Shown here: positions 34,375 to 42,723 of the stretch, one piece after another
Position numbering within the stretch: position 1 is the first letter of the stretch
How the letters are laid out: each line of letters opens with the position of its first letter
Source of the DNA: Bradyrhizobium niftali
Lineage (GTDB): Bacteria > Pseudomonadota > Alphaproteobacteria > Rhizobiales > Xanthobacteraceae
DNA: 62,896 nt
Reading direction: 5' to 3'
Assembly (NCBI RefSeq): GCF_004571025.1
Contig: NZ_SPQT01000040.1
Span: 1 to 62,896 of the forward strand
The notes under the pieces: generated by a model
What the model saw: the letters and a program-made list of their open reading frames with translations, nothing else
Told to the model about the DNA's origin: nothing
Databases searched by the model: none
Made by a program: the position numbers and the translations under genes

Positions 34375-35112
34375 ATGCCCCGCTACAAGCTCACCATCGA
34401 ATATGACGGCGCGCCGTTCTTCGGCTGGCAGGTGCAGGACACGCTGCCGTCGGTGCAGGGCGCATTGGAAGCGGCGGTGAAGGCGATGACCGGCGCGGAT
34501 CTGCGGGTGCATGGCGCCGGCCGCACCGATGCCGGCGTGCATGCGCGCGGCCAGGTCGCTCATGTCGACATCGAGAAGCAGTTTCCGCCGGGCCGTTTTC
34601 GCGACGGTCTCAATGCGCATCTGCGCCCGCATCCGATTGCGGTGCTCGAGGCCGAGATCGTGCCAGATACCTTCGAGGCGCGCTTCTCCGCCGTAAAGCG
34701 CCACTATCGCTACCGCATCGTCAACACCCGCGCCAACCTCGCGCTCGACGTCGGCCACGCCTGGCGCGTCCCACGCCGGCTCGATGCCGAGGCGATGCAT
34801 GCGGCCGCGCAACGCCTGCTCGGCAAGCACGATTTCACGACCTTCCGCGACACCGAGTGCCAGGCCAAATCGCCGGAGAAGACGCTCGACCAGCTCGACG
34901 TGATGCGCGACGGCCGCGAGATCACCATTGTCACCTCGGCGCGCTCGTTCCTGCACAGCCAGGTGCGCTCGATGGTCGGATCGCTGGTCTGGGTCGGCGA
35001 GGGACGCTGGACCGCGGACGATTTGTCCGCAGCGCTGGAAGCCCGCAACCGCGCGGCGTGCGGCATCGTCGCGCCGCCGGACGGGCTGTATCTGGTGAAG
35101 GTGGATTATTAG
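34375..35112 (+). CDS. truA: tRNA pseudouridine(38-40) synthase
   Basis: 245 residues from ATG 34375. The frame is open further upstream through the palindromic element, but MPRYKLTIEYDGAPFFGWQ is the family N-terminus. The catalytic aspartate is Asp52 in GRTDAGVHA. It converts uridines 38-40 of the tRNA anticodon arm to pseudouridine. Its ribosome-binding region abuts the end of palindromic element 9, so the element's hairpin may influence translation. Confidence 0.96.
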   Translation: MPRYKLTIEYDGAPFFGWQVQDTLPSVQGALEAAVKAMTGADLRVHGAGRTDAGVHARGQVAHVDIEKQFPPGRFRDGLNAHLRPHPIAVLEAEIVPDTFEARFSAVKRHYRYRIVNTRANLALDVGHAWRVPRRLDAEAMHAAAQRLLGKHDFTTFRDTECQAKSPEKTLDQLDVMRDGREITIVTSARSFLHSQVRSMVGSLVWVGEGRWTADDLSAALEARNRAACGIVAPPDGLYLVKVDY

Positions 35113-35155
35113 GGCGGGAGGCACAGAGAGCGCATTCTCTCGCCCCATCATCGGT

Positions 35156-35292
35156 GTCATGCCCCGCCACCGGGTCTCGCCTTCGGCGAGCCCGATGACA
35201 GGCTCCGGCGGGGCATCCAGTACGCCGCAGCCTCTCGGCTCAATCACTGCTGTCTCTGGAATACTGGATCGCCCGCCTTCGCGGGCGATGAC
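35156..35292. repeat. Palindromic element 10
   Basis: A longer member: GTCATGCCCCGCC at the left with an extra inner hairpin, and GAATACTGGATCGCCCGCC...GCGATGAC at the right. It lies between the convergent ends of truA and dapE and could stop transcription from both sides. Confidence 0.8.
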
Positions 35293-35318
35293 AGCGGAGG
35301 ACTTGGCGATAGTTGGAG

Positions 35319-36485
35319 CTACCCAAAATACCGCGCCAAAATCCCCCGATACACCTTCGTCAGCTTCTCCAGGTCCACCACCGGCACACGCTCGTTGACC
35401 TGGTGCATGGTCTGGCCGACCAGGCCGAACTCGATCACGGGGCAATAGCTGGAGATGAAGCGTGCGTCCGAGGTGCCGCCTGAGGTCGACAGCTCCGGCT
35501 TGCGGCCCGTCACCTCCTCGATCGCCGACACCGCGAGATCGGTGAACGGACCGGGCTTGGTGACGAACACGTTCGAGTTCGACGGCTCCCAGATGATGCG
35601 GGCGCGGATGCGGTTGCCGCAGGCCTTTGTCAGCCGCGTCTCGACCAGCTCGCGCAAGGATGCCTGGGTGTGGTTGTCGTTGTAGCGGATGTTGAATTTT
35701 GCGCGGGCCTCGCCGGGGATGACGTTGTTGGCCTTGTTGCCGACGTCGACCGAGGTGAACTCGAGATTGGACGCCTGGAACTGCGCGCTGCCATGATCGA
35801 GCGGCTCGTCGGAGATCGCCACGATCAACCGCGAAATGTCCGGCACGGGATTGGAGGCGCGGTGCGGATAGGCGACATGGCCCTGCACGCCGTCGACATA
35901 CAGCGTGCCGGATTGCGAGCCGCGGCGGCCGACCTTGATGGTGTCGCCGAGCGTCTCGACATTGGAGGGCTCGCCCAGCACGCAATGATCGAATTTTTCG
36001 CCGCGCTCGGCGGCCCATTTCAGGAGCTTGATGGTGCCGTTGATGGAGACGTCTTCCTCGTCGCCGGTGATCAGGAACGAGATCGAACCCGTGCCGTCGG
36101 CGCGCGGCTTGCCGCCATTGGCGGCGAGATGTTCCAGCACCGCGGCGACCGAGCAGGCGATGCCGCCCTTCATGTCGACCGCGCCACGGCCGTGCAGGAA
36201 GCCGTCCTTCACCTCGCCGGAGAACGCGCCGACGCTCCAGGCGCTCTCGTCGCCCGGCGGCACCACGTCGGTGTGGCCGGCGAAGGTGATGTGCGGGCCT
36301 TCGCTGCCGATCCGCGCATAGAGATTGTCGACGTCGGCAGTGCCGGGCTCGCTGAACGTCACGCGGTGGCAGGTGAAGCCGGCTGCGTTGAGCGCGTTTT
36401 CAAGCACCCCGAGCGCGCCGGCATCGGCCGGGGTTACCGAGGGGCAGCGGATGAGATCGCGGGCAATCGAGAGAGCATCGGTCAT
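35319..36485 (-). CDS. dapE: Succinyl-diaminopimelate desuccinylase
   Basis: 388 residues of the M20 metallopeptidase family. Metal ligands and catalytic residues are visible: His71/Asp73 in AGHTDVVPPG, Asp104 in GAVDMKGG, the Glu pair in GDEED, and a C-terminal LVGQTMHQVNERV histidine. It releases succinate from N-succinyl-LL-diaminopimelate in lysine and peptidoglycan synthesis. Its start overlaps the stop of the DUF805 gene by 4 bp. dapD lies one gene further upstream in the same direction. Confidence 0.95.
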   Translation of the reverse strand: MTDALSIARDLIRCPSVTPADAGALGVLENALNAAGFTCHRVTFSEPGTADVDNLYARIGSEGPHITFAGHTDVVPPGDESAWSVGAFSGEVKDGFLHGRGAVDMKGGIACSVAAVLEHLAANGGKPRADGTGSISFLITGDEEDVSINGTIKLLKWAAERGEKFDHCVLGEPSNVETLGDTIKVGRRGSQSGTLYVDGVQGHVAYPHRASNPVPDISRLIVAISDEPLDHGSAQFQASNLEFTSVDVGNKANNVIPGEARAKFNIRYNDNHTQASLRELVETRLTKACGNRIRARIIWEPSNSNVFVTKPGPFTDLAVSAIEEVTGRKPELSTSGGTSDARFISSYCPVIEFGLVGQTMHQVNERVPVVDLEKLTKVYRGILARYFG

Positions 36486-37120
36486 GCGCCCCGCTTAACA
36501 TGCATGCCGCCGGGTGGGCTAGCGCTGGGCGGGACAAATTCGATCTCGCTCTGCTGGTCCCAGCTTTTCGCAGGGGAAGGGCCGTCCTCGGTCTTGGCCA
36601 ATGGATCAGGACCGAACCTGCTATTGCCGACGCTGCCGGGCATAATGAACATCTCGACAAATCCCCACAGCCACAGGATGGACGCGACCAGCCAGAACGG
36701 AAGCATCCAGTAGGAGTTCGGCAGCAGGTCCGAGAACTGGCTGTATAGGCCGGGCAGGAAGAAGAACAGAACGAGCCACCAGCCGCGCCTGTCGCGATCA
36801 TGCAGCCGCTTGATCGCCGTCGCGAGATAGATCCAGAGGAACAGCGACAAGCCGAACGCCTTCAGGATCAGGTTCGTGCGATCAAGGGACGAAAGCGGGC
36901 GATAGGCCCGGGGATCGACCAGCTTGAAGAGGTCGTCGAGGCCGAAGTCGAAATCGAGCTTCAGCGATAACTTCAATGCCCCCTCGGCGTCGATGAGATG
37001 GATCACCTGACCGATCACGCCGAGCAGGGCCGCCAGCAGCGCGACAATGAGCAGCGCCTGCCACAGCAGAGCGCGGTTGATGCGGCCGTCGAAGCGGAAG
37101 AGGTACCAGGTCCAGTCCAT
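36482..37120 (-). CDS. DUF805-type membrane protein
   Basis: 212 residues from ATG 37120. The N-terminus MDWTWYLFRFDGRINRALLW is the DUF805 start (F.GR..R..fW), and four to five membrane segments follow, with the central IKRLHDRDRRGWW motif. The longer frame upstream is rejected. Function in this family is unknown. The 4-bp overlap with dapE implies coupled translation, so it may be part of the dap transcript. The C-terminal tail after the last membrane segment is polar. Confidence 0.85.
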   Translation of the reverse strand: MDWTWYLFRFDGRINRALLWQALLIVALLAALLGVIGQVIHLIDAEGALKLSLKLDFDFGLDDLFKLVDPRAYRPLSSLDRTNLILKAFGLSLFLWIYLATAIKRLHDRDRRGWWLVLFFFLPGLYSQFSDLLPNSYWMLPFWLVASILWLWGFVEMFIMPGSVGNSRFGPDPLAKTEDGPSPAKSWDQQSEIEFVPPSASPPGGMHVKRGA

Positions 37121-37197
37121 GGCGAAGGTTCCAGGCGGTAGTGGCCGCCTGGTGATTGGTCGCGATGGAAGGAGGGTGGGTTCGATTGGCCCTCCGG

Positions 37198-37320
37198 CGT
37201 CGTCCCGGCGAAGGCCGGGACCCATAACCACAAAACGCAGTTGGTTGTGAAGCTACTAACTCGGAGTCTTCGCCAAACCACTCCCTGGGAGCATGGGTCC
37301 CGGCCTTCGCCGGGACGACG
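37198..37320. repeat. Palindromic element 11 (GTCGTCCCGG family)
   Basis: GTCGTCCCGGCGAAGGCCGGGACCCAT at one end and its complement at the other, around ATAACCAC. It lies between dapD and the DUF805 gene and is close in sequence to element 13. Confidence 0.85.
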
Positions 37321-37343
37321 ATGGATAGGCAGCGTAGCCGAAC

Positions 37344-38189
37344 TTAATCCCGCAGCAGCTCGTTGATGCTGGTCTTGGACCGCGTGCGCTCGTCGACGCG
37401 CTTGACGATCACGGCGCAGGCGGTGCTCGGGCCGATATGGCCGTTCTTCATGGGCTTGCCGGGCAGCGCGCCGGGCACCACCACCGAATATTCGGGCACT
37501 TCGCCGATGAAGACCTCGCCGGTCTCGCGGTCGACGATCTTGGTCGAGGCGCCCAGGAACACGCCCATGGCCAGCACCGCGCCCTTGCGCACGATCACGC
37601 CTTCGGCGACCTCGGAGCGCGCGCCGATGAAGCAATCGTCCTCGATGATCACGGGCTCGGCCTGGAGCGGCTCGAGCACGCCGCCGATTCCGGCGCCGCC
37701 CGAGATGTGCACGCGCTTGCCGATCTGCGCGCAGGAGCCGACGGTGGCCCAGGTATCGACCATGGTGCTCTCATCGACATAAGCGCCGAGATTGACGAAG
37801 GATGGCATCAGCACGACGTTCTTGGCGATGAAGGCCGAGCGGCGCACCACCGCGCCGGGCACCGCGCGAAAACCGGCATCGCGAAAACGGTTCTCGCCCC
37901 AGCCTTCGAACTTCGAGGGCACCTTGTCCCACCAGGTCGCCTTGCCGGGACCGCCGGGAATGACGCCCATGTCGTTGAGGCGGAAGGACAGCAGCACGGC
38001 CTTCTTCAGCCACTGATTGACCTTCCACTTGCCGTCGGCCCCGCGCTCGGCAACGCGCGCCTCGCCCTTGTCCAGAGTCTCCAGCACCTGGTCCACGGCC
38101 TCGCGCACCTCGCCCTTGGTCGAGGTCGAGATGCCGTCACGCGCGTCGAAGGCGCTGTTGATGGTGGATTCGAGGGCGGACAGGGACAT
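37344..38189 (-). CDS. dapD: Tetrahydrodipicolinate N-succinyltransferase
   Basis: 281 residues, typical for the family. ATG 38189 follows AGAGGAAATC. The N-terminal helical part is followed by the left-handed beta-helix of hexapeptide repeats (VLMPSFVNLGAYVDESTM, GGAGIGGVLEPLQ, IVRKGAVLAMGVFLG). It succinylates tetrahydrodipicolinate in the succinylase branch of the diaminopimelate pathway; dapE, downstream in the same direction, removes the succinyl group two steps later. Confidence 0.96.
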   Translation of the reverse strand: MSLSALESTINSAFDARDGISTSTKGEVREAVDQVLETLDKGEARVAERGADGKWKVNQWLKKAVLLSFRLNDMGVIPGGPGKATWWDKVPSKFEGWGENRFRDAGFRAVPGAVVRRSAFIAKNVVLMPSFVNLGAYVDESTMVDTWATVGSCAQIGKRVHISGGAGIGGVLEPLQAEPVIIEDDCFIGARSEVAEGVIVRKGAVLAMGVFLGASTKIVDRETGEVFIGEVPEYSVVVPGALPGKPMKNGHIGPSTACAVIVKRVDERTRSKTSINELLRD

Positions 38190-38275
38190 CGGGATTTCCT
38201 CTAGGGAATGGGAATTTTGATGGATTGGAGCGCTTTTTCGGGATTTGGCGGGGCGGAGTCAAGGCATACTCATCC

Positions 38276-38408
38276 GTCGTCCCGGACAAGCGGGCATGAG
38301 TCCCGTAGCCCGGATGGAGCGCAGCGCAAGCCGGGACGGTCGCTCCGCGGCGAGAGGCCCCGGATTACGCTGCGCTCCATCCGGGCTACGGACTTTCGCC
38401 GGGACGAC
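38276..38408. repeat. Nested palindromic element 12
   Basis: An outer GTCGTCCCGG.../...CCGGGACGAC element holds an inner pair GTAGCCCGGATGGAGCG and CGCTCCATCCGGGCTAC, the latter the same family as element 16. One repeat family thus appears inserted into another. It lies between the HAD gene and dapD. Confidence 0.8.
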
Positions 38409-38413
38409 AGCGG

Positions 38414-39106
38414 TTATTTCGGCGACAGCCCCGCCAAAAACCCCGCCAGATCGTCCGTGACATGGTCCACATGGGCGGCATCGCGGCCTTCCAGTTCCCA
38501 GTCCTCGCGCACCACTTCCTTGGTGCCGTCGGGCACCACCAGCACCGTGGTCATGCCGAGCTCGTGGGGAACGGTGAGGTTGCGGGCGAGGTCCTCGAAC
38601 ATGGCGGCCCGGGTCGGATCGACGGCATGATCGCCGAGGAATTTCCGGTAGGTCTGCGCCGCCGGCTTGGGCTCGAAGCCGGCGGCAATGATGTCGAACA
38701 CGCCGTCGAAATGGGTGGCGAGGCCGAGCCGCGCCAGCACCGCCTCGACATGGTCGACCGAGCCGTTGGTCAGGATCAGCTTGCGTCCCGGCAGTTTTGC
38801 GATGGCCGCGCCGAGCGCCGGATTCGGCTCCAGCGGCGAGTGGTCGATCTTGTGGACGTAGGCGAGATAGTCGTCGGCGTGCACGCCATGCAGGGTCATC
38901 ATGCCGCGCATGGTGGTGCCGAAGCGCCGGTAATAGTCCTTCTGGATATTGCGCGCTTCCTCTGGCCCGACGTTCAGCCAGTTGCAGACGAACTCCCCGA
39001 TCCGCGCATCGACCTGCTGCCACAGATTGACGTGATGCGGATACAGCGTGTTGTCGAGGTCGAATACCCAGGTATCGACATGGGTGAAGGTGCGGGGTGG
39101 GTTCAT
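38414..39106 (-). CDS. HAD-type pyrimidine 5'-nucleotidase
   Basis: 230 residues with HAD motif I FDLDNTLYP, motif II ILTNGS, and the acidic C-terminal motif AAMFEDLARNL. The start ATG 39106 has GAGAATTGAG before it. The NTLYPH string and the size place it near the SDT1-like pyrimidine nucleotidases, which dephosphorylate UMP, CMP or similar phosphates. Substrate choice is inferred from family resemblance only. It is in the same direction as dapD and dapE but is separated from dapD by nested repeats. Confidence 0.87.
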   Translation of the reverse strand: MNPPRTFTHVDTWVFDLDNTLYPHHVNLWQQVDARIGEFVCNWLNVGPEEARNIQKDYYRRFGTTMRGMMTLHGVHADDYLAYVHKIDHSPLEPNPALGAAIAKLPGRKLILTNGSVDHVEAVLARLGLATHFDGVFDIIAAGFEPKPAAQTYRKFLGDHAVDPTRAAMFEDLARNLTVPHELGMTTVLVVPDGTKEVVREDWELEGRDAAHVDHVTDDLAGFLAGLSPK

Positions 39107-39152
39107 CTCAATTCTCTATCTGCTACACGGCAAACGCCGCCCATTATCCGCT

Positions 39153-39268
39153 GTCGTCCCGGCGAAGGCCGGGACCCATACCCCCAGGGAGTGGTTAGAC
39201 TCGGAGTTGGCAGCTTCGCGCGACAACTTGCTCTTGTGGTTATGGGTCCCGGCCTTCGCCGGGACGAC
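39153..39268. repeat. Palindromic element 13 (GTCGTCCCGG family)
   Basis: GTCGTCCCGGCGAAGGCCGG at one end and CCGGCCTTCGCCGGGACGAC at the other with a GGGAGTGG segment inside, as in element 11. It lies between the DUF1036 gene stop and the HAD gene start. Confidence 0.85.
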
Positions 39269-39293
39269 ACCGGTGTTTGTGGCGTCGTCATAC

Positions 39294-40325
39294 TCACGGC
39301 ATCGCAAACCGCAGCGTCCTGCCGCCGCTCGACATGTCGACCACGCCAAAACCCATCGCTGCAAACCCGCGCGCGCCGCAATCGGTCTGCTCAACGGTCT
39401 CGAACTTGGTCTCGCGCGTGCAGAGCTGCTTCTCGCCGCCCCAGTTCAGCGGCTTGTCCTTCAGCTTGATGGCGCGGTTGTCGGCATCGACGGCTTCCGC
39501 GAAGCTGAAGGTCTGCTTCGGCTGGCCGCTCACGTCGGGGTGCAGGCATTTGCCGGGGTCGATGCGGTACCAGCCGCGGCTCGTCACCGACTTGCCGTCG
39601 TCGGTGGCGATCGCCGCCATCACCTTGTGCGGGGTGTCGTTGCACCAGGTCAGACCGCTCGGCGACGGCGTCTGCGTCGCATCGACCATGGTCTTGAAGA
39701 AATTCGGCGACGACACGGCGTCGGACGAAAGCCCGCGGCTCTTCAGGAACGCAGCCAGCGCGCCCTGCGTCTTCGGTCCGTCGACACCGTCGATGGCGCC
39801 GACGTCATAACCGATGATCACCAGCAGCCGCTGGATGCCGGCGAGGCGCGCCTGCTCGTCGTCATATTCGGAATCCTCGGCGAGATACGTCACCAGATTG
39901 CCGTCGTCGCCTTGCGTCGGTGTCACTTGCGTGAAGGCGGCCTGGGTCTGGCCGCTGCGGCATTGCCGTGCAGCCGCGATGACGAAATTATCCTGGGCGA
40001 CGCACAGCATGTCGCTGCCGTTCTGCGGGATCGGCGAGGCGCCATAGACGCCGAGCGCGCGGGCATTGAGCAGGATACGGTCGGCGGTCAGCGTGCCCTG
40101 CACCACCACGCGGCAGGTGGCGGGATCGATCCTGAACCAGCCGCGCGTCGCGGTCGCCGCCTTGTCGTCGATGCCGATCGCGGCCTCGACGACATAGGAC
40201 ATGCGGTTGCAGATCTTGAGGTCGGCGAAGGCAGGGGCCGAGGAGAACAGGAACGAGACGGCCGCGGCAGGCAGCGTCATCAGGAAGCGGGTGAGGGGGG
40301 AGCGGCGCGGTCTCGCCCCTGTCAT
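39294..40325 (-). CDS. Exported protein with two DUF1036 domains and a peptidoglycan-binding-like segment
   Basis: 343 residues from ATG 40325. A signal peptide (RPRR, then LTRFLMTLPAAAVSFLF, cleavage near AFA) is followed by a first DUF1036 domain (KICNRMSYVVEAAIG, RGWFRIDP). Next is a peptidoglycan-binding-like segment (IQRLLVIIGYDVGAIDGVDGPKTQGALAAF, shown as its IGYDVGAIDG core), then a second DUF1036 copy (WCNDTPHKVMAAIAT, RGWYRIDP). The duplicated domains suggest a cell-envelope protein; no enzymatic role is known to me. The chosen ATG lies at the tip of palindromic element 14. An ATG at 40280 would shorten the leader. Confidence 0.8.
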   Translation of the reverse strand: MTGARPRRSPLTRFLMTLPAAAVSFLFSSAPAFADLKICNRMSYVVEAAIGIDDKAATATRGWFRIDPATCRVVVQGTLTADRILLNARALGVYGASPIPQNGSDMLCVAQDNFVIAAARQCRSGQTQAAFTQVTPTQGDDGNLVTYLAEDSEYDDEQARLAGIQRLLVIIGYDVGAIDGVDGPKTQGALAAFLKSRGLSSDAVSSPNFFKTMVDATQTPSPSGLTWCNDTPHKVMAAIATDDGKSVTSRGWYRIDPGKCLHPDVSGQPKQTFSFAEAVDADNRAIKLKDKPLNWGGEKQLCTRETKFETVEQTDCGARGFAAMGFGVVDMSSGGRTLRFAMP

Positions 40326-40398
40326 TCCGGGGCGATGCGAAGCATCGAACCCGGAATCTCGAGATTCCGGGTTCGCCCTGCGGGCGCCCCGGAATGAC
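40321..40398. repeat. Palindromic element 14, near-identical inverse of element 4
   Basis: 78 bp, GTCATTCCGGGGCGATGCGA...CCCCGGAATGAC. Compared with the reverse complement of element 4 (24629-24706) it differs at one position. Its edge supplies the ATG proposed for the DUF1036 gene. Confidence 0.9.
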
Positions 40399-40414
40399 TC
40401 TGCGAGGCGAGAGC

Positions 40415-40472
40415 CGTGGATGCCCGGGTCATTTGAGCGAAGACGCGCTTCGCGCTCTTGCCCGGGCATGAC
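40415..40472. repeat. Shorter palindromic element 15
   Basis: CGTGGATGCCCGGG...CCCGGGCATGAC with the inner hairpin AGACGCGCTTCGCGCT. It looks like the right half of the element 8/17 family, directly next to element 14, and precedes the argB stop side. Confidence 0.7.
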
Positions 40473-40501
40473 GACCTTCTTCCGCTGCTCGCGTTCGCCC
40501 G

Positions 40502-41389
40502 TCACTTGTGGATCAGCGTCCCCGTGCCCTGGTTGGTGAACAGCTCGAGCAGCACCGCGTGCTGCATCTTGCCGTCGATGATGACGACGCCCTCCACGCC
40601 CTGTTCGAGCGCGTAGATGCAGGTCTCGACCTTCGGAATCATGCCGCCGGAAATGGTGCCGTCGGCGATCAGTTTTCGCGCGTCCTTCACCGAAAGCTGC
40701 GGAATCAGCTTCTTCGACTTGTCGAGCACGCCGGGCACGTCGGTGAGCAGCAGCAGGCGCTTTGCCTTCAGCGCGCCGGCGACCGCACCGGCAAAGGTGT
40801 CGGCGTTGACGTTCAGCGTCTGGCCTTCCTTGGAGGTCGCGAGCGGCGCCAGCACCGGGATCAGCTCGTAGCCGATCAGCTGGTTGAGCAGCGTGAGGTC
40901 AACCTTCTCGGGGTCGCCGACGAAGCCGAGATCAATCGCCTTCTCGATGTTCGAGCCCGGATCGACGATGGTGCGCGTCGTCTTCGACGCCTTCACCATG
41001 TTGGCGTCCTTGCCCGATAGTCCCACGGCCTTGCCGCCGGCTTCGTTGATGTAGCCGACGATCTGCTTGTTGACGGAGCCGGCCAGCACCATCTCGACGA
41101 TCTCGATGGTCGCGGCATCGGTGATGCGCAGGCCTGCTGCGAACTCCGACTGGATGCCGAGGCGCTTGAGCATGGTCGCGATCTGCGGCCCGCCGCCATG
41201 CACGACCACCGGGTTGATCGCGGTCTGCTCCAGCAGCACGATGTCGCGGGCAAAGTTCTTCGCCGTCTCCTCGTCGCCCATGGCATGGCCGCCATATTTG
41301 ATGACGATGGTTTCCTCGTCATACTGCTGCATGTGCGGCAGCGCTTCGGACAGGATGCGGGCCTGGTCGAGCGGGGAGATGTCGGTCAT
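40502..41389 (-). CDS. argB: Acetylglutamate kinase
   Basis: 295 residues of the amino-acid-kinase fold: VIKYGGHAMGDE near the N-terminus (ATP loop), VVHGGGPQI, FAAGLRITD and the C-terminal GGMIPKVETC with the EQGVEGVVIIDG segment. The GLRITD and arginine-sensing region suggest the arginine-inhibited type. It phosphorylates N-acetylglutamate, the second step of arginine synthesis. It is downstream of engB in the conserved rpmH-rnpA-yidC-engB-argB order, with the small DUF423 gene between. Confidence 0.96.
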   Translation of the reverse strand: MTDISPLDQARILSEALPHMQQYDEETIVIKYGGHAMGDEETAKNFARDIVLLEQTAINPVVVHGGGPQIATMLKRLGIQSEFAAGLRITDAATIEIVEMVLAGSVNKQIVGYINEAGGKAVGLSGKDANMVKASKTTRTIVDPGSNIEKAIDLGFVGDPEKVDLTLLNQLIGYELIPVLAPLATSKEGQTLNVNADTFAGAVAGALKAKRLLLLTDVPGVLDKSKKLIPQLSVKDARKLIADGTISGGMIPKVETCIYALEQGVEGVVIIDGKMQHAVLLELFTNQGTGTLIHK

Positions 41390-41466
41390 GAGGCGGATCT
41401 CGCTGGCGGGACTGTCGGGCCGCGTTCTATCCGATTGGCGGGGTCAGCGCAAAGTATGCCTGACAT

Positions 41467-41548
41467 GTAGCCCGGATGGAGCGAAGCGTAATCCGGGTTC
41501 GTGCCGCAGACGCAGGCCCCGGATTACGCTGCGCTCCATCCGGGCTAC
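41467..41548. repeat. Inverted repeat 16 (GTAGCCCGGATGG family)
   Basis: GTAGCCCGGATGGAGCGAAG and CGCTGCGCTCCATCCGGGCTAC are the arms of this long imperfect stem between the DUF423 and argB genes. The inner part of element 12 has the same arms. Confidence 0.85.
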
Positions 41549-41551
41549 GGG

Positions 41552-41917
41552 TCAGCGCTTGGCCACCACCGCCGCCAGCGTCACCGCCAGCCAGCTCAAG
41601 ATCATCACCGTTCCGCCGGTCGGGGCCGCATAGGGAAACAGCGAGTGCCCGGCATATTGCCGCAAGGTGAGATCGCCGGCGAACAGCGCGGCGCCGCTTG
41701 CGAAGCCGGCCGCGGCGATGAAGCCAATTCCGCCGTGCAGAAGGCCGCGCGCGAGCAATCCGATCACCGCGAGTATGGCAGTTGCATGAAACAGCAGCAT
41801 GGCGCTCGCCGAGGCAAGCCGGCTGGCGTCGCCGCCATGGGCGGAGGCGGCGGCCAGCGCGACGCCGGCGGCGCCCATCAAACCGGCAAGCCCGATCAAC
41901 AGGCGGTGCGCGGCCAT
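41552..41917 (-). CDS. DUF423 family membrane protein
   Basis: 121 residues from ATG 41917 with four predicted membrane segments. It starts LLIGLAGLMGAAGVALAAASAHG, the DUF423 signature, and FAGDLTLRQYAGHSLFPYAAPTGGTVMILSW (key residues GDL, P, GG) covers the end. The function is not known. Its ATG overlaps the engB stop by one base (TGATG), so translation is probably coupled to engB. A longer, frame-shared ORF upstream is antisense noise. Confidence 0.9.
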   Translation of the reverse strand: MAAHRLLIGLAGLMGAAGVALAAASAHGGDASRLASASAMLLFHATAILAVIGLLARGLLHGGIGFIAAAGFASGAALFAGDLTLRQYAGHSLFPYAAPTGGTVMILSWLAVTLAAVVAKR

Positions 41918-42570
41918 CACGTGCTCCGCTCTTCCAGCAGCTTCGCCATCGCGGCGCGCAGCTCGGCCATGCCCGTCGCGCTCCGCGACGAGGTCGCGAG
42001 CACGTTCGGGAACGCGGCCGGATGCTTGGCGAGCGCGGCCTCGGTCTCGGCAATACGCGAGGCAAGCTCGGAGGGCTTCACCTGGTCGGCCTTGGTCAGC
42101 ACGATCTGGTAGCTCACGGCGGAGCGGTCGAGCGTCCCGAGGATCTCGAGATCGACGTCCTTCAGCCCGTGCCGCGCGTCGATCAGCACATAGACGCGCG
42201 CGAGGCTGGCGCGGCCCAGCAGGAATTTGTGAATGAGCTCGGTCCAGGACGCGACCTGGCTCTTCGGCGCCTTGGCATAGCCATAGCCGGGCATGTCGAC
42301 GAGGCGCAGGTCGGTTTTCCCGGGGACCTCGAAGAAGATCAGCTCTTGCGTGCGGCCCGGCGTATGCGAGGTGCGCGCCAGCGCGTTGCGGCCGGTGAGC
42401 GCGTTGATCAGGCTCGACTTGCCGACATTGGAGCGGCCGGCAAAGGCGATCTCCAGCCCGTCCATCGGCGGCAGCGTCTGGATCGAGGGCGAGGCCCAGA
42501 TGAACTGCCAGTCGCGCGCGAACAGCTTTCGCCCGGCCTCGATCAGTCGCTCGTCGGTCTTGTCGTTCAT
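41917..42570 (-). CDS. engB: Ribosome biogenesis GTP-binding protein YihA/YsxC (EngB)
   Basis: 217 residues. G1 is GRSNVGKSS (45-53), G3 is DMPGYGYAKAP, and G4 is LTKADQV. An N-terminal extension of about 35 residues contains FIWASPSIQTLP. The family helps assemble the large ribosomal subunit. It lies between yidC and argB in the conserved order and is coupled to the DUF423 gene by a 1-bp overlap. Confidence 0.95.
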   Translation of the reverse strand: MNDKTDERLIEAGRKLFARDWQFIWASPSIQTLPPMDGLEIAFAGRSNVGKSSLINALTGRNALARTSHTPGRTQELIFFEVPGKTDLRLVDMPGYGYAKAPKSQVASWTELIHKFLLGRASLARVYVLIDARHGLKDVDLEILGTLDRSAVSYQIVLTKADQVKPSELASRIAETEAALAKHPAAFPNVLATSSRSATGMAELRAAMAKLLEERST

Positions 42571-42589
42571 GCGAGCGGTCTATCCTCTC

Positions 42590-42677
42590 GTCATGGCCGG
42601 GCTTGTCCCGGCCATCCACGTCTAGCCACGGAGCACGCTCCCAAAACGTGGATGCCCGGGACAAGCCCGGGCATGAC
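42590..42677. repeat. Palindromic element 17 (GTCATGGCCGGG family)
   Basis: GTCATGGCCGGGCTTGTCCC and GGGACAAGCCCGGGCATGAC flank CCATCCACG/CGTGGATG. It lies between engB and yidC and resembles element 8. Confidence 0.85.
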
Positions 42678-42723
42678 GACTTGGAAGCATTGTGCCCGCA
42701 TGACTGGGGCACTTGCCGGACGG

